The notes: a model not told the origin generated them from the letters alone. Numbered from the stretch's first letter, positions 1-9,600 are shown. The stretch: DNA of 21,483 bases from Clostridiales bacterium (GCA_021201515.1 JAJQET010000219.1:1-21483); one strand, 5' to 3'. Translations and numbers: made by a program.

Positions 1-27
1 GGGGGAGCTTCGGGGCCTCGCTCCCCC
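1..27. other. GC-rich hairpin at window edge
   Basis: Positions 1-8 (GGGGGAGC) pair perfectly with 20-27 (GCTCCCCC) around an 11-nt loop. No T-run follows on the + strand, and the minus-strand exit is outside the window. A terminator role for a gene to the left is therefore possible but unproven. Confidence 0.3.
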
Positions 28-230
28 CTAAGAACCCCTCTCCTATCCCACTGGGCTTCGCACTGTCCAATTTGTAAGTGGTCTGTCAGGCAACAGACGA
101 TGTAGCTTGTTACGCACCAAAGCTGCCGCCGATGGCGGCTGGCAAACTTTCTTATTGTCTCTTGGTCGTGGAAATCTGACTGTACGGCTGCGTTGCGCCC
201 CTCAACAAACGAATAGTTGTATCCTAACGT
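1..230 (-). other. Stop-free minus-strand frame at left edge, possible gene remnant or repeated intergenic module
   Basis: Reading leftward from 230 there are 76 sense codons with no stop up to the window edge. The frame is closed upstream by TAG at 233-231, and no ATG, GTG or TTG start lies near its beginning. The conceptual peptide contains NYSFVEGRNAAVQSDFHDQ and is rich in Arg and Cys. The stretch is less GC-rich than the genes that follow. It also holds small inverted repeats: 81-86 with 93-98, and 125-130 with 134-139. It could be the 5'-truncated end of a gene continuing off the window, or a structured intergenic element whose minus strand happens to be open. I have an impression of similar sequence recurring in gut Clostridia but cannot verify it. 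Positions 231-306 hold nothing further that I can support except the AraC ribosome binding site. Confidence 0.25.
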
Positions 231-306
231 CTAAATAAAAGAAACAGTTGCGGAACCCGGCAAATTGTGGGACAATAATACCAATCCTTCCCCTGGAGGT
301 GCTTTT

Positions 307-1497
307 ATGACGCCGCAACAGCTCTGCCGCCATATCATCTGCCTGCTTCACACCCCCGTCTGCGTCTATGACCGGGAGGGCAACTCCATCGCCGTCTATG
401 AGGACTATGACGAGCAGACCAATCTGCTGCGGGCAGACCCCGCCTTTTGCCGCCAGCTGCTGGATACGGCTAGGGCGGACGCCCCTCTGCTCTATGCCGA
501 GGAGGACACCATTTTATACGGCATCGTACAGGGCGGGGCGGAGATTTACCTGGTGGGGCCGTGCTGCCTGTCCCCGGACACGGCCCAGGCCGCCCGGCAG
601 TTGCAGCGCAGCCACAGGCTGGACCCGGCGCGGCCCTACCACGTCAGCGCCGTACCCCTGACGCTGCTGGCCCACATGGTGTTGATGCTCTCCGAGACGG
701 TCAGCGGCGTCAGCATGGACGTCAATCAGCTCCTGCGCCTCAGCTTCTGTGATGAACAGATGCTGGCGGAGATGAACCGGTGCATCCAACAGGCCATGTA
801 TGACAATCAGGAGCAACCCACCCTCCACAACCCCTATCAGCAGGAGCTGCGGGAGCAGGGCAGCATCCGCACCGGCGACCTGGAGCTGCTGCAGGCCAGC
901 CTGCAGGAGGTCTATGTGGGGCGGGTGGGCCAGATGTCCGCCGACCCCCTGCGCCAGGCGAAGTACAACGCGGTGGCCGTCATTGCGCTGGCCAGCCGCT
1001 CCGCCATAGAGGGCGGGCTCCAGCCGGAGCTGGCCTTCTCCATGTCGGACGTGTTCATCCGGCAGGTGGACGAGGCCCGGAACGAGGCCGCCGCCATTGC
1101 CTGTATGCGCCAGGCAGAGATGGAATACTGCGAGGCGGTACACACCCTCTCCGCCGCGACAGCGGGGCATCCCCTGGTGGCCGCCTGCAAGACGCTGGTG
1201 ATGCAGCGGCTCCACGCCAAGCTGGAGGTGCAGGAGCTGGCCCAGGCGCTGGGGGTCACCCCCAAGCACCTGTCGGCCACCTTTTCCCGGCAGACAGGGA
1301 TAAAGCTCAAGGACTATATCACTCAGGAGAAGCTCCACGCCGCCAAGCTCCGGCTGATCTACTCCAACGACTCCTATGACGACATCGCCTATGCCTACGG
1401 CTTCTCCTCCCAGAGCCATTTCGGACGGGAGTTTAAAAAATGGGAGGGCATGACGCCGGGCCAGTTCCGAAGGCAGTACGGGCAGAAGGGTTCCTGA
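307..1497 (+). CDS. AraC family transcriptional regulator
   Basis: A DNA-binding regulator of 396 residues. The C-terminal ~95 residues are a typical AraC double helix-turn-helix. HTH1 is around residues 308-328 (VQELAQALGVTPKHLSATF) and HTH2 around 357-385 (YDDIAYAYGFSSQSHFGREF, then GMTPGQFR). The first ~300 residues are a sensor region with no domain I can name. It includes a RQAKYNAVAVIALASRSAI-type segment near 216-234, seen in many Clostridia AraC proteins next to glycosidases. I chose ATG 307 because GGAGG lies about 7 nt upstream; the in-frame TTG at 265 has no ribosome binding site. It is upstream of and codirectional with GH2-A, so it probably responds to a sugar released by the cluster. 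It is not part of the duplicated segment. There is no signal peptide, so it is cytoplasmic. Confidence 0.93.
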   Translation: MTPQQLCRHIICLLHTPVCVYDREGNSIAVYEDYDEQTNLLRADPAFCRQLLDTARADAPLLYAEEDTILYGIVQGGAEIYLVGPCCLSPDTAQAARQLQRSHRLDPARPYHVSAVPLTLLAHMVLMLSETVSGVSMDVNQLLRLSFCDEQMLAEMNRCIQQAMYDNQEQPTLHNPYQQELREQGSIRTGDLELLQASLQEVYVGRVGQMSADPLRQAKYNAVAVIALASRSAIEGGLQPELAFSMSDVFIRQVDEARNEAAAIACMRQAEMEYCEAVHTLSAATAGHPLVAACKTLVMQRLHAKLEVQELAQALGVTPKHLSATFSRQTGIKLKDYITQEKLHAAKLRLIYSNDSYDDIAYAYGFSSQSHFGREFKKWEGMTPGQFRRQYGQKGS

Positions 1498-1577
1498 CCG
1501 GCGTGGCTGGCCAATTGCACAAGGCCCGGAATTTTTCCGAAAAAAAACTGTAATTTTTTTCAGACGGATATTCCAAA

Positions 1578-1605
1578 TGTGATATGGCACCGGAATTTGT
1601 GATAT
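1578..1605 (+). promoter_or_regulatory. Candidate AraC operator: TGTGATAT direct repeat
   Basis: TGTGATAT occurs at 1578-1585 and again at 1598-1605, 20 bp apart and so on nearly the same DNA face. The downstream copy abuts or overlaps the -35 position of the promoter whose -10 is at 1627-1632. Two tandem half-sites about two turns apart, with the proximal one at -35, is the known layout of AraC-type activation sites. Binding by the product of the adjacent gene is inference. Confidence 0.45.
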
Positions 1606-1614
1606 ATTCCGGTG
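1588..1614 (+). terminator. Perfect 9-bp hairpin with T5, between araC and GH2-A
   Basis: CACCGGAAT (1588-1596) pairs with ATTCCGGTG (1606-1614) around a 9-nt loop. TTTTT follows at 1619-1623 after TCCC. It could terminate the AraC transcript. It overlaps the operator-like repeat and -35 region, so it may instead be a palindromic protein site. The T-run starts four bases beyond the stem, which weakens the terminator reading. Confidence 0.4.
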
Positions 1615-1632
1615 TCCCTTTTTCGCTATAAT
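1604..1632 (+). promoter_or_regulatory. Promoter of the GH2-A/GH5 unit
   Basis: A perfect TATAAT -10 box lies at 1627-1632. The -35 position at 17-bp spacing (1604-1609, ATATTC) is poor, which fits a promoter needing an activator. Transcription would begin near 1639 and give a leader of about 55 nt before GH2-A. The rest of the 1498-1693 gap is AT-rich, with runs of A and T at 1541-1560, and holds no gene I can support. Confidence 0.55.
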
Positions 1633-1693
1633 AGACACCAATGAAGCAAAAACCGTTTTTGAACAAGATCGGGCAAACGAGGAGAATACCGCC

Positions 1694-4084
1694 ATGCTGC
1701 AATACCCATTCAACACCGGCTGGACCTGCCGCCGGGCGGACGGGTCAGGAAGCGCCGTCCCCGTCACCCTGCCCCACGACGCCCAGTGCCGGGAGCCACG
1801 GGGGGCGGACAGCCCCGGCCAGCACAACATCGGCTGGTTCCAGTGCTATGACTACGAATACCGCAGACGCTTCCCCACGCCGGAGGGCTGGAGAGGCAAA
1901 CGGGTGGTGTTTGAGTTTGAAGGGGTCTACCGCGACGCGGAGGTGATTCTGAACGGGGACAAAATCGCCGCCTGGCCCTATGGCTACACGAATTTTTACG
2001 CCGACGCCACCGACGCCCTCCGAAGCCACGGGGAGAATGAGCTGGTGGTGCTGGCCCGCAACGCCCGGCAGCCCAACAGCCGCTGGTATTCCGGGACAGG
2101 GATCTACCGCCCTGTGTCCGTCTGGGTGGGGGACGAGGCCCATATCCCGGTGAACGGCATCAAGGTCCACACCACCGCTCTGACGCCTCCCACCGTGGAG
2201 GTGACGGTATCCACCTCCCGCTCCGGCCTGGTGGCGGTGGAGCTGCTGGACGGGGACGCTGTGCTGGCCTCCGCCGCCGCGGAAAGCGACGGCGCGGCGG
2301 CGCTCACCCTGTCGGTACCGGGGGCGGAGCTTTGGAGCTGCGACCATCCCAAATGCTACACCTGCCGGGCCACCTTCGCCGGGGATACGGCGGAGGCCGC
2401 CTTCGGCTTCCGCCTGCTGGCCTGGGACAGCAAAAGGGGCCTGACCGTCAACGGTCGGCGGGTCATCCTCCGGGGGGCCTGCATCCACCACGACAACGGC
2501 CCTCTGGGGGCAGTGTGCGACCCCCAGGCGGAGGAACGGAAGGTGCGCCTCCTTCGGGAAAACGGCTACAACGCCATCCGCTCCGCCCACAACCCCTGCT
2601 CCAAGGCCCTGCTGGACGCCTGCGACCGGCTGGGGATGCTGGTGATGGACGAGTTTGTGGACTGCTGGTACATCCATAAAACCAAATATGACTATGTGAA
2701 CGACTTCCCCGACTGGTGGCAGCGGGATTTAAAAGCGATGGTGGAGAAGGACTATAACCACCCCTCCGTCATCCTCTACTCCACAGGGAACGAGGTGTCC
2801 GAGACCGCCCAGCCCAAGGGCATCGCCCTGACGGGAGAGATGACGGACTACCTCCACAGTCTGGACGGCACCCGTCCGGTGACCTGCGGGGTGAACATCT
2901 TCTTCAACTTCCTCAGCTCCATCGGCTTCGGCGTGTATAGCGACGACAAGGCGGAAAAGGCGGCCTCCGAGCAGCAAAAGCAGCCGGAGAAGAAGAAAAA
3001 GCCGGTGGGCAGCGAGTTTTACAACACCCTGGCCACCGTCCTGGGGGACAAGACCATGAAAATCGGGGCCACCCTGCCCCCCTGCGACTGGAAAACCAGA
3101 AACGCCTTCGCCAACATGGATATCGCCGGCTACAACTACGGCATCTACCGTTACCGCCACGACCTGAAAAAGTACCCTGACCGCCTGATTCTGGGCAGCG
3201 AAACCTTCTGCGCCGACGCCTGCGCCTTCTGGGAGCTGGCGAAAACGGAGCCTCGCATCATTGGCGACTTCGTCTGGGCGGGGATGGATTACATTGGTGA
3301 GACCGGCACAGGCCGGTGGGGCTACCTGGACTATCCCAGCCAGCCCCCCTCGGACGACCCCGGCTGGCTGACCGCCGGAGCCGGACGGGTGAACCTCCTG
3401 GGGGACGCCACGGCGGAGGCCGCTTATACCCGTGTGGCCTTTGAGCTGGAACGGGGCCCCATCCTGGCGGTGCGGCCTGTGGCCCCGGTGAAGAAGCCCC
3501 CTGTCGGGGCCTGGAGCCTGACAGACGCCCTGATGAGCTGGTCCTGGCGGGGCTGCGCCGGAAACCCGGCAGAGGTGGAGGTCTACGCCCGGGGCGCTTC
3601 GGTGGAGCTGCTGCTGAACGGCGAAACCCTGGGCCGGAAAAAACTGACCAAGGACTGCCGGGCCGTGTTCCGCACCACCTATCAGGACGGCACACTCACC
3701 GCCCGCAGCTATGATGAATCCGGCGCGCTCATCGCCGCCCAAACCCTGGAGACGGCGGGGGAGGACACCGTCTTACAGCTGACGCCGGAGCAGCCCGCCG
3801 TACAGCCCGGCGGCCTCAGCTACATCCACCTCCGCTACACCGACGGCCGGGGCATTTGGAAGCCCATGGAGCGGCACACGTTGCGGGCCGCCGTCACCGG
3901 CGGGGAGCTGCTGGGCTTCGGCAGCGCCTCCAGCTACAACCCGGAGGGCTATTGGGGAGATACCATCCGCACCTATTGGGGGGAAGCCCTGGCCGTCCTC
4001 CGGGCCGACGGGAGCGGGCCGTTGACGCTGACCGTCACTGATGAAGACACCCACTGGCAGGTGACGGTGCCCTGCCTGAGCTGA
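1694..4084 (+). CDS. Glycoside hydrolase family 2 enzyme (GH2-A), beta-galactosidase-like
   Basis: A 796-residue exo-acting retaining glycosidase, probably cytoplasmic as no signal peptide is seen. Order: jelly-roll sugar-binding domain (about 1-145, with LPHDA and NSRWYSGTGIYRPV), Ig-like domain (about 150-245), TIM barrel (about 250-560), DUF4982-like domain (about 600-665, WSWRGCAG through VELLLNGETLG), and a C-terminal Ig-like domain. The acid/base is E367 in STGNEVSE and the nucleophile is E503 in LGSETF. A short Lys/Glu/Gln-rich insert (about 419-437) interrupts the barrel. The start is supported by GAGGAG 9 nt upstream. GH5 follows 26 bp after the stop, so the two are cotranscribed. 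Family members act on beta-galactosides, beta-glucuronides and others; the substrate is not decidable here. From G524 onward the DNA is identical to the 3' part of the gene at 10297-12672. Confidence 0.93.
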   Translation: MLQYPFNTGWTCRRADGSGSAVPVTLPHDAQCREPRGADSPGQHNIGWFQCYDYEYRRRFPTPEGWRGKRVVFEFEGVYRDAEVILNGDKIAAWPYGYTNFYADATDALRSHGENELVVLARNARQPNSRWYSGTGIYRPVSVWVGDEAHIPVNGIKVHTTALTPPTVEVTVSTSRSGLVAVELLDGDAVLASAAAESDGAAALTLSVPGAELWSCDHPKCYTCRATFAGDTAEAAFGFRLLAWDSKRGLTVNGRRVILRGACIHHDNGPLGAVCDPQAEERKVRLLRENGYNAIRSAHNPCSKALLDACDRLGMLVMDEFVDCWYIHKTKYDYVNDFPDWWQRDLKAMVEKDYNHPSVILYSTGNEVSETAQPKGIALTGEMTDYLHSLDGTRPVTCGVNIFFNFLSSIGFGVYSDDKAEKAASEQQKQPEKKKKPVGSEFYNTLATVLGDKTMKIGATLPPCDWKTRNAFANMDIAGYNYGIYRYRHDLKKYPDRLILGSETFCADACAFWELAKTEPRIIGDFVWAGMDYIGETGTGRWGYLDYPSQPPSDDPGWLTAGAGRVNLLGDATAEAAYTRVAFELERGPILAVRPVAPVKKPPVGAWSLTDALMSWSWRGCAGNPAEVEVYARGASVELLLNGETLGRKKLTKDCRAVFRTTYQDGTLTARSYDESGALIAAQTLETAGEDTVLQLTPEQPAVQPGGLSYIHLRYTDGRGIWKPMERHTLRAAVTGGELLGFGSASSYNPEGYWGDTIRTYWGEALAVLRADGSGPLTLTVTDEDTHWQVTVPCLS

Positions 4085-4110
4085 ACTGCGAGAGAAAGGG
4101 AGCGTATAAA

Positions 4111-5244
4111 ATGGAAAAAATCAGAGGTACAAACCTGGGCAACTGGCTCGTCCTGGAGAAGTGGATGCAGATTCATACCTTCGACGGCACCGACGCCGAG
4201 GACGAGGTCTGGCTGAACCGCCTGATGGACAAGGATGCCCTGGCCAAACGGATGAAGGACCACCGGGACACCTATGTGACGGAGCAGGACTTCAAGGACC
4301 TGAGCACCCACGGCGTCAACCTGGTGCGCATCCCGGTGCCCTGCTTCATCTTCGGGGACCGGCCTCCCTTCAACGGCTGCATCGAGTATCTGGATATGGC
4401 CTTTCAGTGGGCGGAGAAGTATGGCATCAAGGTGCTGATCGACCTGCACACCGTGCCGGACAGCCAGAACGGCTACGACAACGGCGGCATCACCAGCGTC
4501 TGCAAGTGGTGCCAGGAGCCGGAGGAAGTGGAGTTTGCCCTGACGGTGCTGGAGCGGCTGGCCCGGCGGTACAAGGATCACCCCGCCCTCTTCGGCATTG
4601 AGATCGTCAACGAGCCCATCAGCCTGACGGTGTGGCTGTCCTCCTCCTCCGGCCCCATCCGGGGCAAGCCGGTGGACAAGGAGGAGGCCAAAGGCTCTTC
4701 CTACGTCCCCATGAAGTTCCTGAAGCCCTTCTACCGGGAGGCTTACCGCCGCCTGCGTGCCATCCTGCCGGAGGAAAAGGCCATCGTGTTCCACGACGGC
4801 TTCCGCCTCACCGGCTGGAACCGGTTCTTTGACGAGAGCGGGATGAAGAACGTCTATTTGGATACCCACATCTACATTTTCGCCATGGAGTCCTTCATAC
4901 CCCTGCATCAGCTGTGGTGGTACCGCATCTATGTGGGCTTCAACAAGTGGAAGGTCTCCAACGTGGCGAAGCACGTCCCCGTCATCGTGGGCGAGTGGTG
5001 CATCTGCAACAAATACGCCCAGCGTGGCGGCTCGGCGGAGGAGAACCGGCGGCGCTTCCGGGAGGTAGCCGCCCTGGAGATGGACGCCTGGTCGGTCAGC
5101 GCGGGATACATTTATTGGAACTATCAGCTCTGGCGCAACCGGGACGCCCAGATGGACGAGAGCTGGAAGGAGAGCTGGGACCTGGCCCGGTGCTGGAAGC
5201 ATGGCTGGATGCCCCAGCGGCTGGACGCCCCTTCGGAAAAGTGA
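4111..5244 (+). CDS. Glycoside hydrolase family 5, exo-beta-1,3-glucanase-like (copy 1)
   Basis: A 377-residue TIM-barrel retaining glycosidase. The N-terminus starts directly with the family motif RGTNLGNWLVLEKWM (5-19), followed by RIPVPCFIFGD (73-83), LIDLHTVPDSQNGYDNGG (109-126) and GIEIVNEP with acid/base E168. The nucleophile is E295 in VIVGEW. These motifs match GH5 glucan 1,3-beta-glucosidases; activity on other beta-glucosides is possible. There is no signal peptide, so the enzyme is predicted to be intracellular and to act on imported oligosaccharides. AAAGGGAG sits 8 nt before the ATG, and the gene is 26 bp from the GH2-A stop, so it shares the promoter at 1604-1632. A weak inverted repeat overlaps its stop (5235-5253). 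An identical second copy lies at 12699. Confidence 0.9.
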   Translation: MEKIRGTNLGNWLVLEKWMQIHTFDGTDAEDEVWLNRLMDKDALAKRMKDHRDTYVTEQDFKDLSTHGVNLVRIPVPCFIFGDRPPFNGCIEYLDMAFQWAEKYGIKVLIDLHTVPDSQNGYDNGGITSVCKWCQEPEEVEFALTVLERLARRYKDHPALFGIEIVNEPISLTVWLSSSSGPIRGKPVDKEEAKGSSYVPMKFLKPFYREAYRRLRAILPEEKAIVFHDGFRLTGWNRFFDESGMKNVYLDTHIYIFAMESFIPLHQLWWYRIYVGFNKWKVSNVAKHVPVIVGEWCICNKYAQRGGSAEENRRRFREVAALEMDAWSVSAGYIYWNYQLWRNRDAQMDESWKESWDLARCWKHGWMPQRLDAPSEK

Positions 5245-5284
5245 ACTTTTTCCCCAAAACAGGAGGCACTCTACTCAAAACAGA

Positions 5285-5312
5285 TTGTGCAGAGAAACCG
5301 ACCGTTTGTGCA
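5285..5312 (+). promoter_or_regulatory. Candidate operator: TTGTGCA direct repeat, 21-bp spacing
   Basis: TTGTGCA occurs at 5285-5291 and 5306-5312, exactly 21 bp apart, ending 7 bp before the -35 box at 5320. Same-face tandem half-sites just upstream of -35 are what an AraC dimer would use. The TTGTG core resembles the repeat upstream of GH2-A. The regulator assignment is inference. Confidence 0.42.
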
Positions 5313-5319
5313 AAAAGAC

Positions 5320-5348
5320 TTGAAAAGCATTTTTATATTTGTTATAAT
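5320..5348 (+). promoter_or_regulatory. Consensus sigma-70 type promoter for esterase/GH3/4-TM unit
   Basis: TTGAAA at 5320-5325 and TATAAT at 5343-5348 are separated by exactly 17 bp. The stretch is AT-rich within GC-rich surroundings. The start site would be near 5355, giving about 40 nt of leader before the esterase. This is the strongest promoter seen in the window. Confidence 0.8.
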
Positions 5349-5394
5349 GTGGCCGTATGATTGATAGAAGTGATTTCGGAAGGTAGAAAGGACG

Positions 5395-6495
5395 ATGCAC
5401 ACCATGGCGCTGAAAACAATCGGAAAAGGCATTTTGATTGTACTTCTGGTTCTGGTCGTGGTGGTGTTGTTGCTCTGCCTGACCCATCGGAACGCGGCAA
5501 AAATCATGTGGCAGAACCTGACTGCCCCCACCCTGGAGATGGACACCTCGGAGTGGACGGGGGGCACCATCTATGAGAACGTGCAGTACGCCGACGTGTC
5601 GGAGAGCGATTACCTCCACCTCTATGTCCCCGATTCCGACGAGCCTATGCCTCTTATCATTCTGGTTCACGGCGGCGGCTTTGTGGCCAACGACCTGGAA
5701 TCCCGCCAGGCCCAGTTCATGTACCGGTACTTCCGGCAGCAGGGCTACGCCTGCGCCACGGTGAATTACCGCCTGGCTGCGGAGGACGGGTTCCCCGCTG
5801 CGCTGGAGGACGTGAAGGCGGCTGTCCGCTTCCTTCGTGCCAACGCGGAGACCTACGGCTACGACCCGGACTGCTTCGTCATCTGGGGCGAGTCCGCCGG
5901 AGGATACCTTGCCACCATGGCGGCGGTGACGAATGATGACGAGTTCAACGGCGTCAGCTTCATCGGGGAGGACGAGTTGGACGAGCCAGTGTCCGCCCAG
6001 GTGTCCTGCCTGATGGACTTCTATGGCATCATTGACTTTCCCTTTGCAGACAGCGACTTCCAGGCGCAGGGGATTCCCACAGTCATCGTCAGCATTGCCA
6101 ACAGTTGGGCATCTTCCGCCCTCAGCGGCACCGGGTATGACAGCGTGGAGGAGTACTGGCTGCGAACCGCCCTTGCCGACTGCACCCAGGAGGAGTTGGC
6201 CCAGTACTCCGCCCGGTACTACATTGAGGAGAACTGGGAGGACGTGCAGAACCTGAACGTGCTGATCTGGCACAGCCCGGCGGACATCACCGTGTCGGAG
6301 AGCCAGTCCATCCGGCTCTATCAGTCTTTTGTCAACGGCAGCTATGTGGCGGACGGCACCATCAGCGGCGACAATGGGGGGCGGGACGGCGTCACCTACC
6401 AGTCCTTTGCAGGCTACAAACACGCGGACGACCGGTACTACAGCGACGAATCGCTGGCGAACATCGTCCAGTACCTTGACGCGCTTTTTGACTGA
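5395..6495 (+). CDS. Membrane-anchored alpha/beta hydrolase (esterase/lipase family), copy 1
   Basis: A 366-residue protein with an N-terminal hydrophobic helix (about residues 11-29, rich in V and L) after a short basic segment. That is a signal anchor placing the enzyme outside the membrane. The catalytic domain has the oxyanion motif HGGG (92-95), the nucleophile elbow GESAGG with S167, and likely triad partners D297 (HSPAD) and H343 (YKHAD). The family covers carboxylesterases and carbohydrate deacetylases. Removal of acetyl or feruloyl groups from a glycan before GH3 acts fits the context but is inference. The start is ambiguous: ATG 5395 or ATG 5404, since GAAAGGA sits 2 or 11 nt upstream respectively. 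GH3 follows after 134 bp, probably on the same transcript. Confidence 0.88.
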   Translation: MHTMALKTIGKGILIVLLVLVVVVLLLCLTHRNAAKIMWQNLTAPTLEMDTSEWTGGTIYENVQYADVSESDYLHLYVPDSDEPMPLIILVHGGGFVANDLESRQAQFMYRYFRQQGYACATVNYRLAAEDGFPAALEDVKAAVRFLRANAETYGYDPDCFVIWGESAGGYLATMAAVTNDDEFNGVSFIGEDELDEPVSAQVSCLMDFYGIIDFPFADSDFQAQGIPTVIVSIANSWASSALSGTGYDSVEEYWLRTALADCTQEELAQYSARYYIEENWEDVQNLNVLIWHSPADITVSESQSIRLYQSFVNGSYVADGTISGDNGGRDGVTYQSFAGYKHADDRYYSDESLANIVQYLDALFD

Positions 6496-6629
6496 GCGCA
6501 TCCATATGGCGACAAACGGCGGGCAGCCTGGTCAACTGCGCCGGCGGTCGTAATACAGCGGGCCTGCGCCTTGGAGTTGGCGCCCACGGCGCCGGGCCGG
6601 AACCCAAACCATATTAAGGAGGAAACTTA

Positions 6630-9600
6630 ATGAAGAACAAAAAAGCAAGATTGTGGCGCGGCCTGACCGCCATCACCGCCGCGCTGCTGGCGTTGTTGAT
6701 CCCTGCGACCTACACCGTCAATGACAACCTGTCGGTTCTGAACAGCCAGTTGGGAACCTCTTCCACGTCCATGGTAGATACCGGCGACGGTACTGCCGAC
6801 TCTGTTTACTATGAATCTGAGTTCACCTCTGTGGCCGACCTGGTGGCCGCCAAGAACGAGCTGGCAGAGCAGATCTCCGAGGAAGGCAGCGTCCTTCTGA
6901 AGAACAACAACGACGCTCTGCCCATCGACAAGGACACCGAGACCGTCACCCTCTGGGGCATGAACTCCCATACCCCCACCCTGGGCGGCATGATCGGCTC
7001 CTCCACCAGCGTGGATTCTGACCAGACTGCTTACGGCATCGAGGAAGCGCTGGCCGCCAAGGGCTTCACCGTGAATCAGGACATGATCGACCTGTATTCC
7101 AGCGATGCTGCCATGGCTTACGCCCGCACAGGCTTCGGCGCCACCGGCCACGGCCTGACCCCCTCCTTCGCCGCCACCTATGAAAGCCCCTCCACCTATC
7201 AGGTAGGCGAGATTCCCGCCTCCCTGTACACGGACGATGTGTTGGCCTCCGCCGACGACACCGTCGCCGTGGTGGTCATCTCCCGCGACAGCTCCGAGGC
7301 TGCCGACTACGAGGTGGATATGGTCAACGGTACCGAAGGCGACAGCTTTGAGCGTCCTCTGGCCCTGTCTGACTACGAGCGGGACATGATCGAGCTGGCC
7401 AAGGAGCACAGCACCCGGGTCATCGTCCTCATCAACTCCGACTGCGCCATGGAAATTGACGAGCTGAAGCAGGACGACGAGATCGACGCCATCCTCTGGG
7501 TGGGCCTGCCCGGCGTCAACGGCTTCCTGGGCGTGGCGGACATCCTCAGCGGTGACGAGAACCCCTCCGGTCACCTGTCTGACACCTACGCCACCAACAG
7601 CGCCTCTTCCCCCGCCATGCAGAACTTCGGCGTGTATACCTACACCAACAGCTCCCAATCCAGCGCAGGCGACCTGACCAGCGACGACAAGGGCGACTGG
7701 TACATCGTGGAGACCGAGGGCATCTACGTCGGCTACAAGTATTATGAGACCCGGTACGAGGACAGCGTGCTTGGCCAGGGCAATGCAGACTCCACCGAAG
7801 GTTCCAGCACTGGAGATGCCTGGAGCTACGAAGACGAAATGACCTATCCCTTCGGCTATGGCCTCTCCTACACCACCTTTGAGCAGACCCTGGACGACGT
7901 GACGCTGGAGATCGGCGGCACCGGCACCGCCACCGTGACCGTGACCAACACCGGCGATGTGGCCGGCAAGAGCGTGGTTCAGCTGTATGTCCAGACCCCC
8001 TATACCGACGGCGGCGTGGAGAAGTCCGCCATCCAGCTCATCGGCTTCACCAAGACCGACACCCTGGAGCCCAATGAGTCCGTCACCGTGACGGTGGAGT
8101 TCGACCCCGAGTATATGTGCAGCTATGACGAGGATATGGTCAAGGCCGACGGCACCACCGGCGCGTGGGTGCTGGATGCCGGCGACTACTACTTCGCCAT
8201 CGGCAATGGCGCACACGAGGCCCTGAACAACGTCCTGGCCAACAAACTGGGCACCACCAGCGGCCTGACTACCATCACCGATGAGGAAGTCATCAACGCC
8301 GACAACGCCATCCTCTGGACCCTGGACACCCAGGACATCGAGACCTATTCTGAGAACGTGGAGAACGCCCTCCAGAATATGGACATCAACAGCTACTATG
8401 ACGAGGACGTGGTGGAGTACTTCACCCGTTCCGATTGGAGCACCGGCTGGGGCACCGTCACCGACCTGACCGCCACCGACGAGATGCTGGTTGGCCTGAC
8501 GAACAGCAACTATGAGCTGACCGAGAACGGCGACGGCGTCACCTGGGGCGCGGACAACGGCCTGACGCTGTTCGACATGGTGGTCATCAATGACGACGGC
8601 ACAATCTCCGCCCTGGACTTCGATGATGAACAGTGGGATCTCCTGCTGGATCAGATCACCCTGGACGAAGCCATTCGGTTCATTGAAAAGGCCGGCGACC
8701 TGGAGAACATCGACTCCATCGTCCTGCCTCGCCTCTATCAGAACGACGGCCCGCTGGGCTTCACCTATGACCAGGTGGCCGGCTACGCCACCCGTTGGAC
8801 CGAGAACGACTCCAGCGAACCCACCTATGTTTCCTCCGATGACGAGTACGCCACCGAGTCCATGAACACCATGCCCACCGAGCCTGTGGTGGCCGCCACC
8901 TTTAACACCGAACTGGTGGAGCGGGAAGGCGAGCTGTTCGGTGAGGACGGTCTGTGGGCCAATGAGGTCAGCCTCTTCGCCCCCGGCCTGAACCTGCACC
9001 GCACCCCCTACAACGCCCGGAACCATGAGTACTATTCTGAGGACTCCATGCTGACCAACATCATGGGCGTGGCCGTCTGCACCGGCGGTCAGTCCAAGGG
9101 CCTTATGATGGAGCCCAAGCACCTGGCCTTCAACGAGCAGGAGACCAACCGCTCCGGTATCTCCACCTTTATGACCGAACAGGCCGCCCGTGAGAACAAC
9201 CTCCGTGCCTTCCAGGGCGCTATGTCCACCAACGTGGCTGACGGCGTCATGACCTCCTTCAACCGTGTGGGCACCGTTTACTCCAGCGCGCACTCCGGCC
9301 TGATGACCCAAATCGTCCGGAACGAGTGGGGCTACACCGGTTGGCTGATCACCGACATGATCAACGGCGCGGACTACATGAACTGGAGAGACATCGTATT
9401 CGCCGGCGGCGGCGCCTGCCTGACCTCCTCTGGCTATGCTGGCTCTACCATCGGCACCATGGCCGCCTCCAAGACCGCCATCTCCAAGGATACGGAGTTC
9501 CAGGAGCAGATGAAGCTGACCATCAAGTACTACCTCTACAACATCGTGGAGAGCAGCGCCATGAACGGCCTGACCGCCGACACTGAAATCGTCACTAACC

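Noticed and set aside
265..306. TTG start for the AraC regulator
   Set aside because: There is no Shine-Dalgarno sequence before 265, while ATG 307 has GGAGG at good spacing.
1641..1946. A small plus-strand frame starting in the GH2-A leader
   Set aside because: It has no ribosome site, overlaps GH2-A in another frame and gives a Pro/Ser/Thr/Arg-rich peptide typical of an out-of-frame reading.
6579..6593. GGCGCC-CAC-GGCGCC inverted repeat before GH3 as a terminator or operator
   Set aside because: It is a short 6-bp stem with a 3-nt loop and no T-run in a very GC-rich spacer. It could easily arise by chance, so it is not annotated as a functional site.
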